Origin: Sphingobacterium faecale | GTDB lineage: Bacteria; Bacteroidota; Bacteroidia; Sphingobacteriales; Sphingobacteriaceae | Assembly (NCBI RefSeq): GCF_016746095.1 | Contig: NZ_JAERTY010000009.1 | Span: 248,001 to 312,000 of the forward strand | Direction: 5' to 3' | Length of the DNA: 64,000 nucleotides | Part shown: positions 50,889 to 60,093 of the stretch, one piece after another | How the letters are laid out: each line of letters starts with the position of its first letter | Position numbering within the stretch: position 1 is the first letter of the stretch | Translations under genes and position numbers: made by a program | The notes under the pieces: model-generated | The model's database searches: none | The model's input: only the letters and a program-made list of their open reading frames with translations | Told to the model about the DNA's origin: nothing

Positions 50889-53800
50889 ATGTCTACAACC
50901 TTACTCCGTTTATTAAGGCCACTTGTGTGCCTACTTCTCATTATTTTAACTTTTGCATTCCATTATCAGGCACAAGCTCAAGGAACACAAGCGTCGATCA
51001 ATGGACGTGTCACAGATGAACACGGCAACACGGTGAGTAATGCTACCGTGCGTATACGCAATACGTCTACAGGTTTCATCACAAGCACCATTACCAACGA
51101 ACGTGGGATGTATGACCTCAAACAGCTTCCGCTCGGGGGGCCATATGTCGTAACTGTACAATCTCTAGACAGTGGAGAAGGTTCGGCAACAGGTATACAA
51201 CTCAATCAAGGTGATGTCGCCCTAGTCAATATAGCCCTATTATCCAGCTCTCGTTTACTCGATGCCGTAGAGATTCAAGCGAATGCCTTGCAGAACACAA
51301 AAGACTACCTAGGTGCTGCCACCGCTTTCTCTTCCAAAGATATACGTTCACTACCGGTCAATGGACGTAACTTTACATCGCTTACCGATCTATCGCCATT
51401 GGCACGTGGAGGGAGCATTTCTGGGCAGCTAGGCTCGTCGACCAATTTTACCATAGACGGCATGAATGCCAAGAACCCTACATCTGCCGGAGCGACCACT
51501 AGCCGCAGCGGTGCTCCGTATTCCATCTCTATGGAAGCTGTACGTGAGTTTAAGGTCGTAACCAATCAATACGACGTCACCTTCGGACGTAGTGGTGGCG
51601 GCACTATATCTGCCGCTACAAAAGCTGGAACTAATACGGTTACAGGTTCCGTATTTGGTTTCGGACGGGCTGATTGGCTGACGAGTAATTATGATATCCG
51701 TGGTAATAAGCGTATCGGCGACTACTCCACCTATCAGTTTGGATTCTCTTTGGGAGGCCCCATCATCAAGGATAAGCTACATTATTTTGTCGTATGGGAC
51801 AGACAACAGGATAATCGCTCTTTATTGATTGCTGATGTACGCTCGACCTCGAATGAAGAACTCTATAAAATAAGCGGCTCCACATTGGATCGCTATATGG
51901 GTATTGCACGAAATAAATATGCCATATCTGATCAACCTCAGACAGGCGCTATTGCCAAAAAGAGAACTTCAGATGCCGTCTTTCTAAGATTGGATTATCA
52001 GCTTAATGAAAAGAACCTACTGACTATCCGTAACAATCTTACCTATGACTACAACCCTATGGGCCTGGGCGACAATACCAGCATCAATATTTTAGAATCT
52101 TGGGGCAATGATAAAAATTTTGATAATAGCTTATTAGCTACCTTACGTACTTCTGTCTCCCCACGCATCACCAACGAACTCAAGGCGCAATACCTCTACG
52201 TATATCAAAATAGTACACAGAGCGACCTGATTGGTAAAAACTATATTCCCCGCGCTATTGTAGAAAACGTGTCGTCCGATATCAATGGCAAATCCCTAGC
52301 CACCAACATACAGCTGGGAGGTCATCGATTTGCGCAGGAGAGCTTCCGCAATAACGTCTTCCAAGTCTCCAACAATCTATATTACGACACCGACTTTGCT
52401 AAATATACTTTCGGGGCAGACCTCATGGCCACACGCTCTAGCTCGATCTACGGATCAGAAGTAAACGGTAGGTTCCACTTTACGACAACAGCTAAGACCG
52501 CTACTGCTGCAGAAATCCCCGCTTTAGACAATTTTGAGAATCTCAAACCATACCGATACTACCGCGAAGTACCGCTTAAAGATGATATCTCGGTAAAAGG
52601 TACGATTGCCAACATCGGAGTCTATGGGCAAATGAAAAAAAATCTGATGCCAAGTTTAGAGATGACAGCAGGCATACGCCTGGACTATGCATCTTATCCC
52701 AAAGCAACCTTCAATCAGATGGTACATGACGAACTCGGCATACGTACCGACAATAAAATCAGTTCCTTCATCGTACAGCCCCGACTTCAGTTTTCTTGGG
52801 ATATCAATGAGAATCAAACCGATTTTCTCCGTCTAGGAGCAGGTATATTCGCATCCGACCTCAACAACTATGTCATCATCAACAACCTGACATTCGACGG
52901 TTCTAATCTAGCTACAGTAGACGTACGTGGTAACGATGTACCTACACCCGATTTCATTAACTACCGTAAGGACAATAATACTATCCCTTCTCTCGCCCAG
53001 CACCAATTGCCTACAATCAATTATACGGGCGATGATGTTAAAGTACCTACAGTCTACAAAGCCAATATCAATTATAGCAAGTTCATCACGGACAGGTTCA
53101 AAATGGGCATTACTGGGTACATGACATTGGGACGAAACAACTACACTTATATTGAGCGCAATATGGTCGACCAACCGTACTTTAAACTTACCAACGAAGC
53201 CAATCGTGGCGTATTCGTACCTGCTGACCGCATCGATAGCAAGACTGGACAACCCGATTGGAAAGATGGCCGTAAATCTAACAAACTAGGCCGTGTATTG
53301 GAACTGACCAGCATTGGTAAGATCAATCAATATGCAATCGTACTAGACGCTACCTACAACTACTTCAAGGATGGTACTATCACTGCAAGCTATACATGGA
53401 ATGATACTAAGGACAATACCTCTTTCAATGGTAATGTCGCTAATACTGCTACCCTCGTACAACCTGTCGTCGATGATCCCCGAGATCTTAGCATGATCAC
53501 CTATTCCGACAACCAATTTCGCCACAAAGTAGTCGCCTATGGTACATTACCAACATGGTATGGGATAGCTGTTGGCGTGCGCTATACAGGACTAGGGGGT
53601 ACACGATACACTGTTCGTTCGGGAGCCAATACAAATGGAGACTTTGTAACACCTGATAATGATCTTGCTTACATTTTTGACTGGACTAATACAGCATTAC
53701 CAGAAAATATTATCAAAGGGTTTAACGGAATCCTGGACAATCCCGAGGCTAGTCAAAGTCTAAAAGATGTATTAACAAAATACAAAGGCCGCATTGCAGA

Positions 53801-54092
53801 ACGTAATGCCGGAGAGAATAGTTTTTTTGGAACTGTGGATATCCGTATTGCCCGCAATTTTAGGTTTTACAAAACACACGGTATAGAAATTTCTGCTGAA
53901 ATCTTCAATTTTGGTAATCTTCTAAACAAAGAATGGGGAGTAAACCATTCCTTGGGCAATCAGACGCTATACAAAGTCAATTCTTTTGATGCCGCTAAGC
54001 AAGAGTTTGTCTATAGTGTTAATTCTGTGGGGGCCAAAGGTTACTCAGGCAATCCCTATCAAATTCAACTCGGATTGAGATACGCTTTTTAA
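50889..54092 (+). CDS. TonB-dependent receptor, Oar-like, with carboxypeptidase-regulatory domain
   Basis: A 1067-residue outer-membrane protein. The signal peptide (RPLVCLLLIILTFAFHYQAQ) is followed by a carboxypeptidase-regulatory-like domain (ASINGRVTDEHGNTVSNATV, about 32-115). The plug has LPVNGRNFTSLTDLSPLARG and the NFTIDGMNAKNPTSAGATTS segment, with VREFKVVTNQYDVTFGRSGG and GTISAATKAGTNTVTGSVFG, the pattern of the Oar/adhesion-type TonB receptors. The barrel ends in GNPYQIQLGLRYAF with the terminal aromatic residue. No SusD gene is nearby, so it is not a SusC. Ligands of this class are not known; protein or peptide import and surface adhesion have been proposed. It is monocistronic with its own terminator. 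Confidence 0.92.
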   Translation: MSTTLLRLLRPLVCLLLIILTFAFHYQAQAQGTQASINGRVTDEHGNTVSNATVRIRNTSTGFITSTITNERGMYDLKQLPLGGPYVVTVQSLDSGEGSATGIQLNQGDVALVNIALLSSSRLLDAVEIQANALQNTKDYLGAATAFSSKDIRSLPVNGRNFTSLTDLSPLARGGSISGQLGSSTNFTIDGMNAKNPTSAGATTSRSGAPYSISMEAVREFKVVTNQYDVTFGRSGGGTISAATKAGTNTVTGSVFGFGRADWLTSNYDIRGNKRIGDYSTYQFGFSLGGPIIKDKLHYFVVWDRQQDNRSLLIADVRSTSNEELYKISGSTLDRYMGIARNKYAISDQPQTGAIAKKRTSDAVFLRLDYQLNEKNLLTIRNNLTYDYNPMGLGDNTSINILESWGNDKNFDNSLLATLRTSVSPRITNELKAQYLYVYQNSTQSDLIGKNYIPRAIVENVSSDINGKSLATNIQLGGHRFAQESFRNNVFQVSNNLYYDTDFAKYTFGADLMATRSSSIYGSEVNGRFHFTTTAKTATAAEIPALDNFENLKPYRYYREVPLKDDISVKGTIANIGVYGQMKKNLMPSLEMTAGIRLDYASYPKATFNQMVHDELGIRTDNKISSFIVQPRLQFSWDINENQTDFLRLGAGIFASDLNNYVIINNLTFDGSNLATVDVRGNDVPTPDFINYRKDNNTIPSLAQHQLPTINYTGDDVKVPTVYKANINYSKFITDRFKMGITGYMTLGRNNYTYIERNMVDQPYFKLTNEANRGVFVPADRIDSKTGQPDWKDGRKSNKLGRVLELTSIGKINQYAIVLDATYNYFKDGTITASYTWNDTKDNTSFNGNVANTATLVQPVVDDPRDLSMITYSDNQFRHKVVAYGTLPTWYGIAVGVRYTGLGGTRYTVRSGANTNGDFVTPDNDLAYIFDWTNTALPENIIKGFNGILDNPEASQSLKDVLTKYKGRIAERNAGENSFFGTVDIRIARNFRFYKTHGIEISAEIFNFGNLLNKEWGVNHSLGNQTLYKVNSFDAAKQEFVYSVNSVGAKGYSGNPYQIQLGLRYAF

Positions 54093-54141
54093 AACTGGAA
54101 ATTACGCTTCAAAAAATAGCAGATTGCGTAATCTGATCCAT

Positions 54142-54180
54142 AAAGACCACTTGTAAATACAAGCGGTCTTTTTCTTTTTC
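54142..54180 (+). terminator. Terminator of the Oar-like receptor gene
   Basis: Arms AAAGACCACTTGT (54142-54154) and ACAAGCGGTCTTT (54159-54171) pair over 13 bases with one mismatch and a four-base loop, followed by a T-rich run (TTCTTTTTC). Confidence 0.9.
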
Positions 54181-54225
54181 TAAACATCATATTTTAACAA
54201 AAAAACGCTAGCTTAGTGCATACAA

Positions 54226-54254
54226 TATACTGATTTATGTAGTCAATCAGTATA
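54226..54254. promoter_or_regulatory. Inverted repeat before the DUF5009-type gene
   Basis: Ten-base arms TATACTGATT (54226-54235) and AATCAGTATA (54245-54254) form a perfect inverted repeat with a nine-base centre, 45 bases before the start codon at 54299. It could be an operator or a leader hairpin. Confidence 0.4.
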
Positions 54255-54298
54255 ACAACCTATAATCTATTATATAGACAAGATTAATTAAAACCATT

Positions 54299-55408
54299 AT
54301 GGAACCTACTCCACAAAAAGGCAAGCGTCTTACTTCGTTAGACGCACTCCGCGGCTTTGACATGTTTTTTATCATGGGGTTGGCGGGCATCGTCATCGCC
54401 GTCACGAAGTTATTCCCCGATTCAACCGTTATGCAATGGCTAGAAAGCCAGATGCACCATGTAGAATGGCACGGTCTGACTCATCACGACACCATATTTC
54501 CATTATTCCTATTTATAGCAGGGATATCATTTCCCTTTTCTCTAGAAAGCCAACGTCGGGCCGGTAAAAGTCACCGTGAGATTTATAGGAAGATCATCAA
54601 ACGCGGCATCACACTTGTACTATTAGGCGTTGTATACAATGGTTTCTTCCAACTCGATTTTGAAAACCTACGCTACGCCAGCGTCTTGGGCCGTATAGGA
54701 TTAGCCTGGATGTTTTCCGCATTACTATTCGTACGGTTTGGTACCAAAACCAACCTTGCCTTAGCAATAGTGCTCTTAGTCGGGTACTGGCTAGCGCTGT
54801 GGCTGATCCCAAATTCTTCCGACCCCTACTCCTTTGAGGACAATCTAGTTGGCACTGTAGACCGTATGTTACTACCTGGTAAGCTCATTTATGGCTCTTT
54901 TGATCCAGAGGGGTTATTGAGTACAATACCCGCCATAGCTATGGCCATGTTTGGTATGTTTACTGGACAATGGATCCAACTACCATCGGAAAGATACCCA
55001 GACACAAAAAAAACAAGCTATATGCTCATCGCTGCGGTTCTATTAATACTGATCGGCTATATCTGGAGTCTACAATTCCCTATTAATAAGAAACTATGGA
55101 CCAGCTCTTTTGTTTGTGTCGTTTCAGGTATATCCTTAATCTTATTTTCTCTATTTTATTACATCATGGATATCAAAGGATACACGCGATATGCGCTATT
55201 CTTTAGGGTAGTTGGTCTCAATTCTATTAGTATTTACCTAGCCCAGGAAATCGTTAGTTTTTCGAAGATTTCCAATTACTTTCTAGGAGGCCTCATCAAA
55301 CACCTGCCGGAACTATACGGCGGGCTACTCAGTCATATTGGTTATTTTACGGTATGTTGGTTCTTCTTATATTTTTTGTATAAAAAGAGTATATTCCTTA
55401 AAGTTTGA
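54299..55408 (+). CDS. DUF5009/HGSNAT-like acyltransferase-type membrane protein
   Basis: A 369-residue protein with about ten transmembrane helices. It starts with the conserved RLTSLDALRGFDMFFIMGLA and has WHGLTHHDTIFPLFLFIAGI, the His/Asp-bearing region typical of the DUF5009 and heparan-alpha-glucosaminide N-acetyltransferase (HGSNAT) families. Later segments are RIGLAWMFSALLFVRFG, LLSTIPAIAMAMFGMFTGQW and FFRVVGLNSISIYLAQEIVS. HGSNAT transfers an acetyl group across a membrane to amino sugars; the bacterial relatives are believed to acetylate glycans, without proof in most cases. Neighbouring genes give no substrate clue, and it is flanked by terminators, so it is transcribed alone. Confidence 0.88.
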   Translation: MEPTPQKGKRLTSLDALRGFDMFFIMGLAGIVIAVTKLFPDSTVMQWLESQMHHVEWHGLTHHDTIFPLFLFIAGISFPFSLESQRRAGKSHREIYRKIIKRGITLVLLGVVYNGFFQLDFENLRYASVLGRIGLAWMFSALLFVRFGTKTNLALAIVLLVGYWLALWLIPNSSDPYSFEDNLVGTVDRMLLPGKLIYGSFDPEGLLSTIPAIAMAMFGMFTGQWIQLPSERYPDTKKTSYMLIAAVLLILIGYIWSLQFPINKKLWTSSFVCVVSGISLILFSLFYYIMDIKGYTRYALFFRVVGLNSISIYLAQEIVSFSKISNYFLGGLIKHLPELYGGLLSHIGYFTVCWFFLYFLYKKSIFLKV

Positions 55409-55471
55409 GCCAAGTCCGACCGAGAGAGGTAAATATTATATATTTTACCCCTCCACATTTTACTGCTAACC

Positions 55472-55501
55472 GAAAAGCTCCCAAATATTTGAGAGCTTTT
55501 C
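55472..55501. terminator. Bidirectional terminator between convergent genes
   Basis: Arms GAAAAGCTC (55472-55480) and GAGCTTTTC (55493-55501) enclose a second palindrome CAAATATTTG, giving a long stem. A and T runs at the ends make it usable from both sides. Confidence 0.85.
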
Positions 55502-55508
55502 AGTTAAT

Positions 55509-56105
55509 CTAGTCGATAGAAACAACCTTGCCTCCTTCGTCGATCTTAAATTTGAACGGGTAATAATTTTGACTTACCATACGACCATTCTGTGTTTTTC
55601 CTTCTCCTTTTTTAGTTGTGTTTATTGTAAAACGCTGTTTAATCTTACCATCATCACCAACTGTAAACTCGTAATCTGCCAACGCATAATTCTCGTACTC
55701 CTCTGGGATCAAACCAGCGGCCTCACCGACTTTATAAGGAATCGGTTCTACGTCAAACTCTTTAATAGCGACTGTCTTTGTTTTTGGAAGATTAGTCATC
55801 TTATGTTTCGATCCAAAAGTTTCTTGCGGTCCCTTCACACCATCAGCAGTACTGAACACTTCCTCGGTCTGCTTGTCTCCATCCCAATAGATAACTGTAA
55901 TCGTACCAAGCTCCCCATATAACTCTTCCTTGGCCTTAATCGTTAATTCCTGCACCTGTTTTTCGCCATTGAAATTTTTATCGATGAGCTGTTTTACAGC
56001 TTTACCGCCACCTTCATTTTGTGGGTAAACACCACCATCTCCACAAGAGGTCATCAAGAGCACACCTGCTAAAGCAGCTAGAATTGTAGTTTTAGTCTTT
56101 TTCAT
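55509..56105 (-). CDS. Lipoprotein of unknown function, 198 residues
   Basis: Signal peptide MKKTKTTILAALAGVLLMTS with lipobox Cys21, then GDGGVYPQNEGGG. The mature part has three repeated beta-rich segments (QVQELTIKAKEELYGELGTI, VIYWDGDKQTEEVFST, ADYEFTVGDDGKIKQRFTIN) and ends NYYPFKFKIDEGGKVVSID. The charged mature part and the G-D-D-G-K turns suggest a small beta-sandwich or PepSY-like fold, but no family was recognised. The gene is monocistronic and convergent with the DUF5009-type gene, sharing a terminator with it. Confidence 0.75.
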   Translation of the reverse strand: MKKTKTTILAALAGVLLMTSCGDGGVYPQNEGGGKAVKQLIDKNFNGEKQVQELTIKAKEELYGELGTITVIYWDGDKQTEEVFSTADGVKGPQETFGSKHKMTNLPKTKTVAIKEFDVEPIPYKVGEAAGLIPEEYENYALADYEFTVGDDGKIKQRFTINTTKKGEGKTQNGRMVSQNYYPFKFKIDEGGKVVSID

Positions 56106-56434
56106 TTTCCGATTAATTTTGTTTGTTCCTTTTTCTTTGAACTACACCAAAGCTACAGATATTAACTTTACATACGCTGAAAATGACCTGACGATTTACG
56201 ATTCGCGATGATATACCAACAAATAATACGAATTGTAAATGAAGGGCATTGAACTACCCAGTTTTTCATACTATGAGAAGAATATATTTTTTAGTGTTGA
56301 ATTGTATTTTTCCATATCCAATACATCCTAAAGGAATAAAAGTGTTTTATATCTCTTTTTCCAAACAAAAAAGGTCAAGGTTAGTTATTATAACTAAACA
56401 GTAAAGAATTAACAATCTATCTAAAGAAATAAAA
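56106..56434. other. Gap before the 59-residue peptide and fimbrillin-type genes
   Basis: About 330 bases without a gene. The only clear structure is the near-palindrome TTAGTTATTATAACTAA (56381-56397). A+T content is high and no frame of note was seen. Confidence 0.5.
56381..56397. promoter_or_regulatory. Operator-like palindrome before the small peptide gene
   Basis: TTAGTTAT, a central T, then ATAACTAA forms a perfect 8+8 palindrome, 37 bases before the start codon at 56435. Position and symmetry suit a regulator binding site. Confidence 0.45.
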
Positions 56435-56614
56435 ATGAATCTAAAATCAGATCAGCCCCAAAGGCAACCGTATGTAAAACCAACTCTAAATATTACCTAT
56501 ATCGAACTTGAGGAGAGCATCGCTGCAGCTTCTGTTCAGCCAATAAATAACTATCCCGAAGTTAAAGAAGAATGGGATGAACTTGGGGATGTAATCCAAG
56601 ATGTAGAATGGTAA
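56435..56614 (+). CDS. Small 59-residue peptide, fimbrillin-associated type
   Basis: An ATG at 56435 opens 59 codons ending at TAA (56612-56614). The product begins MNLKSDQPQRQPYVKPTLNI, then TYIELEESIAAASVQP, and ends with an acidic stretch and Glu-Trp (EWDELGDVIQDVEW). It has no signal peptide. I recall small peptides with a Y-V-K-P...E-E..IAA-S pattern next to fimbrillin-type lipoprotein genes in other Bacteroidota; that is memory, not a search result. The stop codon is 23 bases before the start of the downstream lipoprotein gene, so the two are co-transcribed. It may be a regulatory or assembly peptide. Confidence 0.65.
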   Translation: MNLKSDQPQRQPYVKPTLNITYIELEESIAAASVQPINNYPEVKEEWDELGDVIQDVEW

Positions 56615-56637
56615 ATTGTCTCAAACCAAAAGAAATT

Positions 56638-58263
56638 ATGTCACGACTAAACTACTTATTACTTGCTATAATAGCAACAATCGTATTCTCATGCTCAAAA
56701 AACGAAGATGGCTACAAAGATGGTATGGCAACTATCAAGATAAACTTTTCTGGCACGGCGTCGATCAATATGAACAGTAAAACACCAAACAACCCCAGCT
56801 CTTACACAAAAGGTCTAGAACAGCTTACGTCAACACCTATCCAAGACATAGAAATACGCTTAAACGAGAAATATAAAATTATTGCAACGTTAACCGCTGA
56901 GCCACCAAAAAAAAATAAAGCTGGAACAGAGAATCATATTCAAACGAAAAGCAGAGTAGAATCAGACCTACCTCTAGGTACAAAATATAGAGTTATCGCT
57001 TATGACGCTTCAAACAATTTAATCGAGTACAAGGATTATGCAGTCGGCACTCCCCTCAACAGTGATGACTCCTTCCGAGTGCCTGCCGGAGAACGTTATA
57101 CCTTTGTTGCTTACTCCGTAGGTACTACGGAAACCAGTGATTTGGATGATATCGTGCCCTCTGGAAATTTCAACGATGCCAAGTTTAACAATGTAAACGG
57201 CAATAGACATTTTATGTACTATGTTAAACCTGCCAGCAATTATTCAGAAGGACTAACGACACTAGATATAGTATTAAAACACGTATTCAGTGAGATAAAG
57301 ACGATCATTACACTCGATAATGCTGTATCTGGAACTCTAGAGACTATTGACGCGATGATCAAGCCTCATCTTAACCAAGTAGATATAAAAGTTGATGGCG
57401 CCAGTCCGGATTACAGTAATGGTATCGTTTCGACTTCGGGAGCTACGGTGAGCTTTATTAATTCCAACAATGGCCGAAGCGCAGAAGCAACGACCATCGT
57501 GACCGCTGCCGATCAAACGTCGACTGGCGGAGGCAGCTTAATCATCACGGATATTAGTATAAGTGGAGAAAGCAGTACGCAGGTCCCACCAGTAACTGGT
57601 CTTAAAATCATACCTGGGGGACGCTATACCCTCACTCTAAATGTCAAGCAGTTTACACCCGATGGCCCCACTGATATTGATTACGGTGATGCCAAATGGG
57701 CATTAGGTAATTTAGTTTACGACCCTTCGACAGAAATATATGGCTTTGCGCCAACTAGTGGAGATTATGGAAACTATTGGTTTCCAGACTATCTATTGCC
57801 GAAGCGGTTAGATATTTCTAATCCAAACCCAGACTCACCAGGAGATGTGAACGGCACAAATGGAGACCCCTGCTCTTTGGTGCTACCTCTTGGTAAATGG
57901 CGACTACCAACAGAGGCAGAGTTTAGGTCTATTGTTCGTGTCAGCGGTCAACCATTCCCCCCTCTAAGATACATCGGCACCTACAATGATGAGGTTACGA
58001 ACACTGGAATGTTTCTTGATATCAACACTCATCCAGGAAGTGAATATGAAAAATATCTTTTCTTTGTATATGGTGGGTCGTACAATGATAATCCTTCCAG
58101 TGTAACACACCTAGGTACTACAGGATACTATCTATGTACATCTCCAACCTTTCCGGGAGGTTATAAGATGATGCAATTTGGTAACAACATAAATACTGCA
58201 GAAATCGCTACTTCTATAAATCCAAAATCTGCGATGCAGATACGTTGTGTAAGATCGAACTAG
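56638..58263 (+). CDS. Fimbrillin-like lipoprotein with FISUMP C-terminal domain
   Basis: From the ATG at 56638 the product has 541 residues and a lipoprotein signal (LLLAIIATIVFSC, Cys19) followed by SKNEDGYKDGMATIKINFSG. A frame open from 56608 overlaps the peptide gene and adds ten residues before the signal. Residues 25-350 follow the pattern of fimbrillin-like/DUF4906-type adhesion proteins (RVPAGERYTFVAYSVGTTET, LKIIPGGRYTLTLNVKQFTP). The last 150 residues form a Fibrobacter-succinogenes major-paralogous (FISUMP) domain: LGKWRLPTEAEFRSIVRVSG and AMQIRCVRS at the end. It is likely an outer-surface fimbrial or adhesion subunit. The gene ends in a long perfect hairpin overlapping its stop codon. 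Confidence 0.82.
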   Translation: MSRLNYLLLAIIATIVFSCSKNEDGYKDGMATIKINFSGTASINMNSKTPNNPSSYTKGLEQLTSTPIQDIEIRLNEKYKIIATLTAEPPKKNKAGTENHIQTKSRVESDLPLGTKYRVIAYDASNNLIEYKDYAVGTPLNSDDSFRVPAGERYTFVAYSVGTTETSDLDDIVPSGNFNDAKFNNVNGNRHFMYYVKPASNYSEGLTTLDIVLKHVFSEIKTIITLDNAVSGTLETIDAMIKPHLNQVDIKVDGASPDYSNGIVSTSGATVSFINSNNGRSAEATTIVTAADQTSTGGGSLIITDISISGESSTQVPPVTGLKIIPGGRYTLTLNVKQFTPDGPTDIDYGDAKWALGNLVYDPSTEIYGFAPTSGDYGNYWFPDYLLPKRLDISNPNPDSPGDVNGTNGDPCSLVLPLGKWRLPTEAEFRSIVRVSGQPFPPLRYIGTYNDEVTNTGMFLDINTHPGSEYEKYLFFVYGGSYNDNPSSVTHLGTTGYYLCTSPTFPGGYKMMQFGNNINTAEIATSINPKSAMQIRCVRSN

Positions 58264-58307
58264 AATTAGAAGGCTGAATCAAAGTATTGATTCAGCCTTC
58301 TAATTCT
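58262..58307. terminator. Perfect 21-bp hairpin at the end of the fimbrillin-type gene
   Basis: The arms 58262-58282 and 58287-58307 are exact reverse complements (core GAAGGCTGAATCAA) with a four-base loop AGTA. The stem begins inside the stop codon. Only a weak T-rich tail follows, so it may act in mRNA stability or in both directions. Confidence 0.75.
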
Positions 58308-58347
58308 AACATATGACTCGTAGAGTTTTCGATAAAACAATCTACCG

Positions 58348-59205
58348 TTAAAAACTGGGATCAGTAATCGGATAATACTTCACTAAAACATCCTTCTTAA
58401 TAGTATCCTTACCCAACTTTTGACGAACAATAGAGGTATTAATTACGGTAATGTATTTCACTGGATCTCCACTGGATTCAAAAACAATAACTTCGGCAAA
58501 ACTACTGGAATCGATATTTTCTATCGGTTGTTTTAATAGGCTCAAATCTCCTGTATCCAAGTGCTCTATCAACTCATCCTTGTTTTCGATATAGGGGGTC
58601 TTCGCAAATGGTTTACGCCTGACCATCCAGGTATCATTCTGTTCTGAAAAAGGCTCGGATGCCTTGCCAAGCATCACAGCCAATACTACACTTGTCAATA
58701 TCACAGCGAACTCACCAAACCACAGCATCCATAGGAGACCACCACTTACCGTCGAGCTGCCCTCTACACGAAATGTTCCCGCTTCATTCAGAGCGACAAT
58801 CTCTTCTACCAAGGCTTGAGGATGGGTAAACAAAAAGAATATATTCTCCAAGAGTGAGGTAAATCCCTCCTGATCACGATTTACGGAGAAACCGTTGGTA
58901 TTGTACATAAACTCATCAAAAAATATCCATTGCATGTAATAGGCCAGCAAGCCATAAAACACCCCGATAACAGCTGCAACCTTGATATTTCTGATTTTTC
59001 CAAAACCGATCCCTAGGTCGATAAAAAAACCTAGTCCAAGACCAAACATAGCGGCTGATATTGCAGCAAACCAAATATTTGGAATCCAATGGTTGACAAG
59101 GACATATATAAGGGGTAAAAGGATGCAACCTAATATTCCAAAAAGAACGGTTTTCAATATTCCTACAACGGAGAAAGCCCCAGAGGGAATGTATTTTTTA
59201 ATCAT
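58348..59205 (-). CDS. Unknown membrane protein, 285 residues
   Basis: The N-terminal two-thirds contain four transmembrane helices: GILKTVLFGILGCILLPLIY, IWFAAISAAMFGLGLGFFID, AAVIGVFYGLLAYYMQW and LLWMLWFGEFAVILTSVVLA. The C-terminal 100 residues are soluble (NKDELIEHLDTGDLSLLKQP, FAEVIVFESSGDPVKYITVI) and end in DVLVKYYPITDPSF. No known family is recognised. It appears alone, with long gene-free DNA upstream (59206-59778). Function is open. Confidence 0.65.
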   Translation of the reverse strand: MIKKYIPSGAFSVVGILKTVLFGILGCILLPLIYVLVNHWIPNIWFAAISAAMFGLGLGFFIDLGIGFGKIRNIKVAAVIGVFYGLLAYYMQWIFFDEFMYNTNGFSVNRDQEGFTSLLENIFFLFTHPQALVEEIVALNEAGTFRVEGSSTVSGGLLWMLWFGEFAVILTSVVLAVMLGKASEPFSEQNDTWMVRRKPFAKTPYIENKDELIEHLDTGDLSLLKQPIENIDSSSFAEVIVFESSGDPVKYITVINTSIVRQKLGKDTIKKDVLVKYYPITDPSF

Positions 59206-59778
59206 ACAAGTTCATATTTGTGGGCAAAAGTAAATAAAAACGAAAATTGATAACAAACTTAATGTCGATTATCATAAGTGAACGGAAAACCCAACATAAA
59301 AAACTAGTCACAAATAAGGACCAGTTTTATAAAAACCGAGCTCTTTTAAAAATCTATTTGTTTTACTTTACGATCGATCTCCTTCCTTCAGCTTTTGAAA
59401 TACAGGCAATTCTTTTAAATCTGCCATGCGAGCTAATTGGGTATACATTTTATGTGATTAAGTAAGGGTACTTTTTTAATTATTAAAATTTATAGCAGTA
59501 CAGCAACAATTAAATAATAAAAGACCTTACAACCACAGTCGGAAATGAAACTAGAAGAATATATTTTATTTTTTGTTACAAACAGGTCCAATTTTCCAAC
59601 CAATAATAAGACTGTATTTTTTATACCGACAAACAAGTAATAATATTGCCTATCTCGTTGCAATCCGTGAATTTGTGTTTTTTTTAATCTCGCCATCTGA
59701 AAGCAAACGACTGAACAACAGGCTCTATATCCTAAAATTCACACCCTGTATTAAATATTTTTTGTATATTAGTTTGTT
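59206..59778. other. A+T-rich gene-free stretch
   Basis: About 570 bases. Short frames of 68-83 codons occur on both strands but have unusual composition (long Lys/Ile/Phe runs) and no start context, so none is called. Nothing resembling a tRNA, insertion sequence or repeat array was seen. A TATATTAG box lies at 59765-59772, only seven bases before the next start codon. Confidence 0.5.
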
Positions 59779-60027
59779 ATGGAACTAGCAAACATTACAA
59801 AACAAAGGCTTTTGGATGCTCAGAACAAAGGATACACCGCTATCATAACGACGTACAACTCCAATCCACTGGATCCCATCTGGACCTTTGAAAAAGTAAA
59901 AAGAGAAAGATTAAAACAATTTTCAGAAGAACTCACAGATACTTTTCAGCTGTGCTACTCTATTTCTGAAGCAATCAAAACTATAGATGAATATGCCTTC
60001 ATCGGAAAAGTAAAATTATTAGATTAA
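59779..60027 (+). CDS. Small unknown protein, 82 residues
   Basis: An 82-residue soluble protein (MELANITKQRLLDAQNKGYT, then AIITTYNSNPLDPIWTFEKV). It has no signal peptide and no recognised motif; the composition is ordinary (Lys, Glu, Thr, Ile), with predicted helices at both ends and a beta hairpin in between. Support for a real gene comes from the strong terminator directly overlapping its stop codon and a -7 like box just before it. The leader would be nearly absent. It stands next to an eroded peptide-secretion locus on the other strand. A small immunity-type protein is a possibility only by position. Confidence 0.5.
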   Translation: MELANITKQRLLDAQNKGYTAIITTYNSNPLDPIWTFEKVKRERLKQFSEELTDTFQLCYSISEAIKTIDEYAFIGKVKLLD

Positions 60028-60059
60028 AATAAGTGGGCAATGCCCACCTATTTTAATCT
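60021..60059. terminator. Strong bidirectional terminator
   Basis: The outer arms AGATTAAAATA (60021-60031) and TATTTTAATCT (60049-60059) and inner arms GTGGGCA (60033-60039) and TGCCCAC (60041-60047) form one long stem. A-rich and T-rich ends let it work for the plus-strand 82-residue gene and for the minus-strand peptide genes. Confidence 0.9.
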
Positions 60060-60093
60060 TCTGTCTCAACAATTGTATCTGCAAGCCTTATAA

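Noticed and set aside
59247..59465. Plus-strand 72-codon frame in the gap at 59.2-59.8 kb
   Set aside because: Lys/Ile/Phe-rich chance composition with no recognisable feature.
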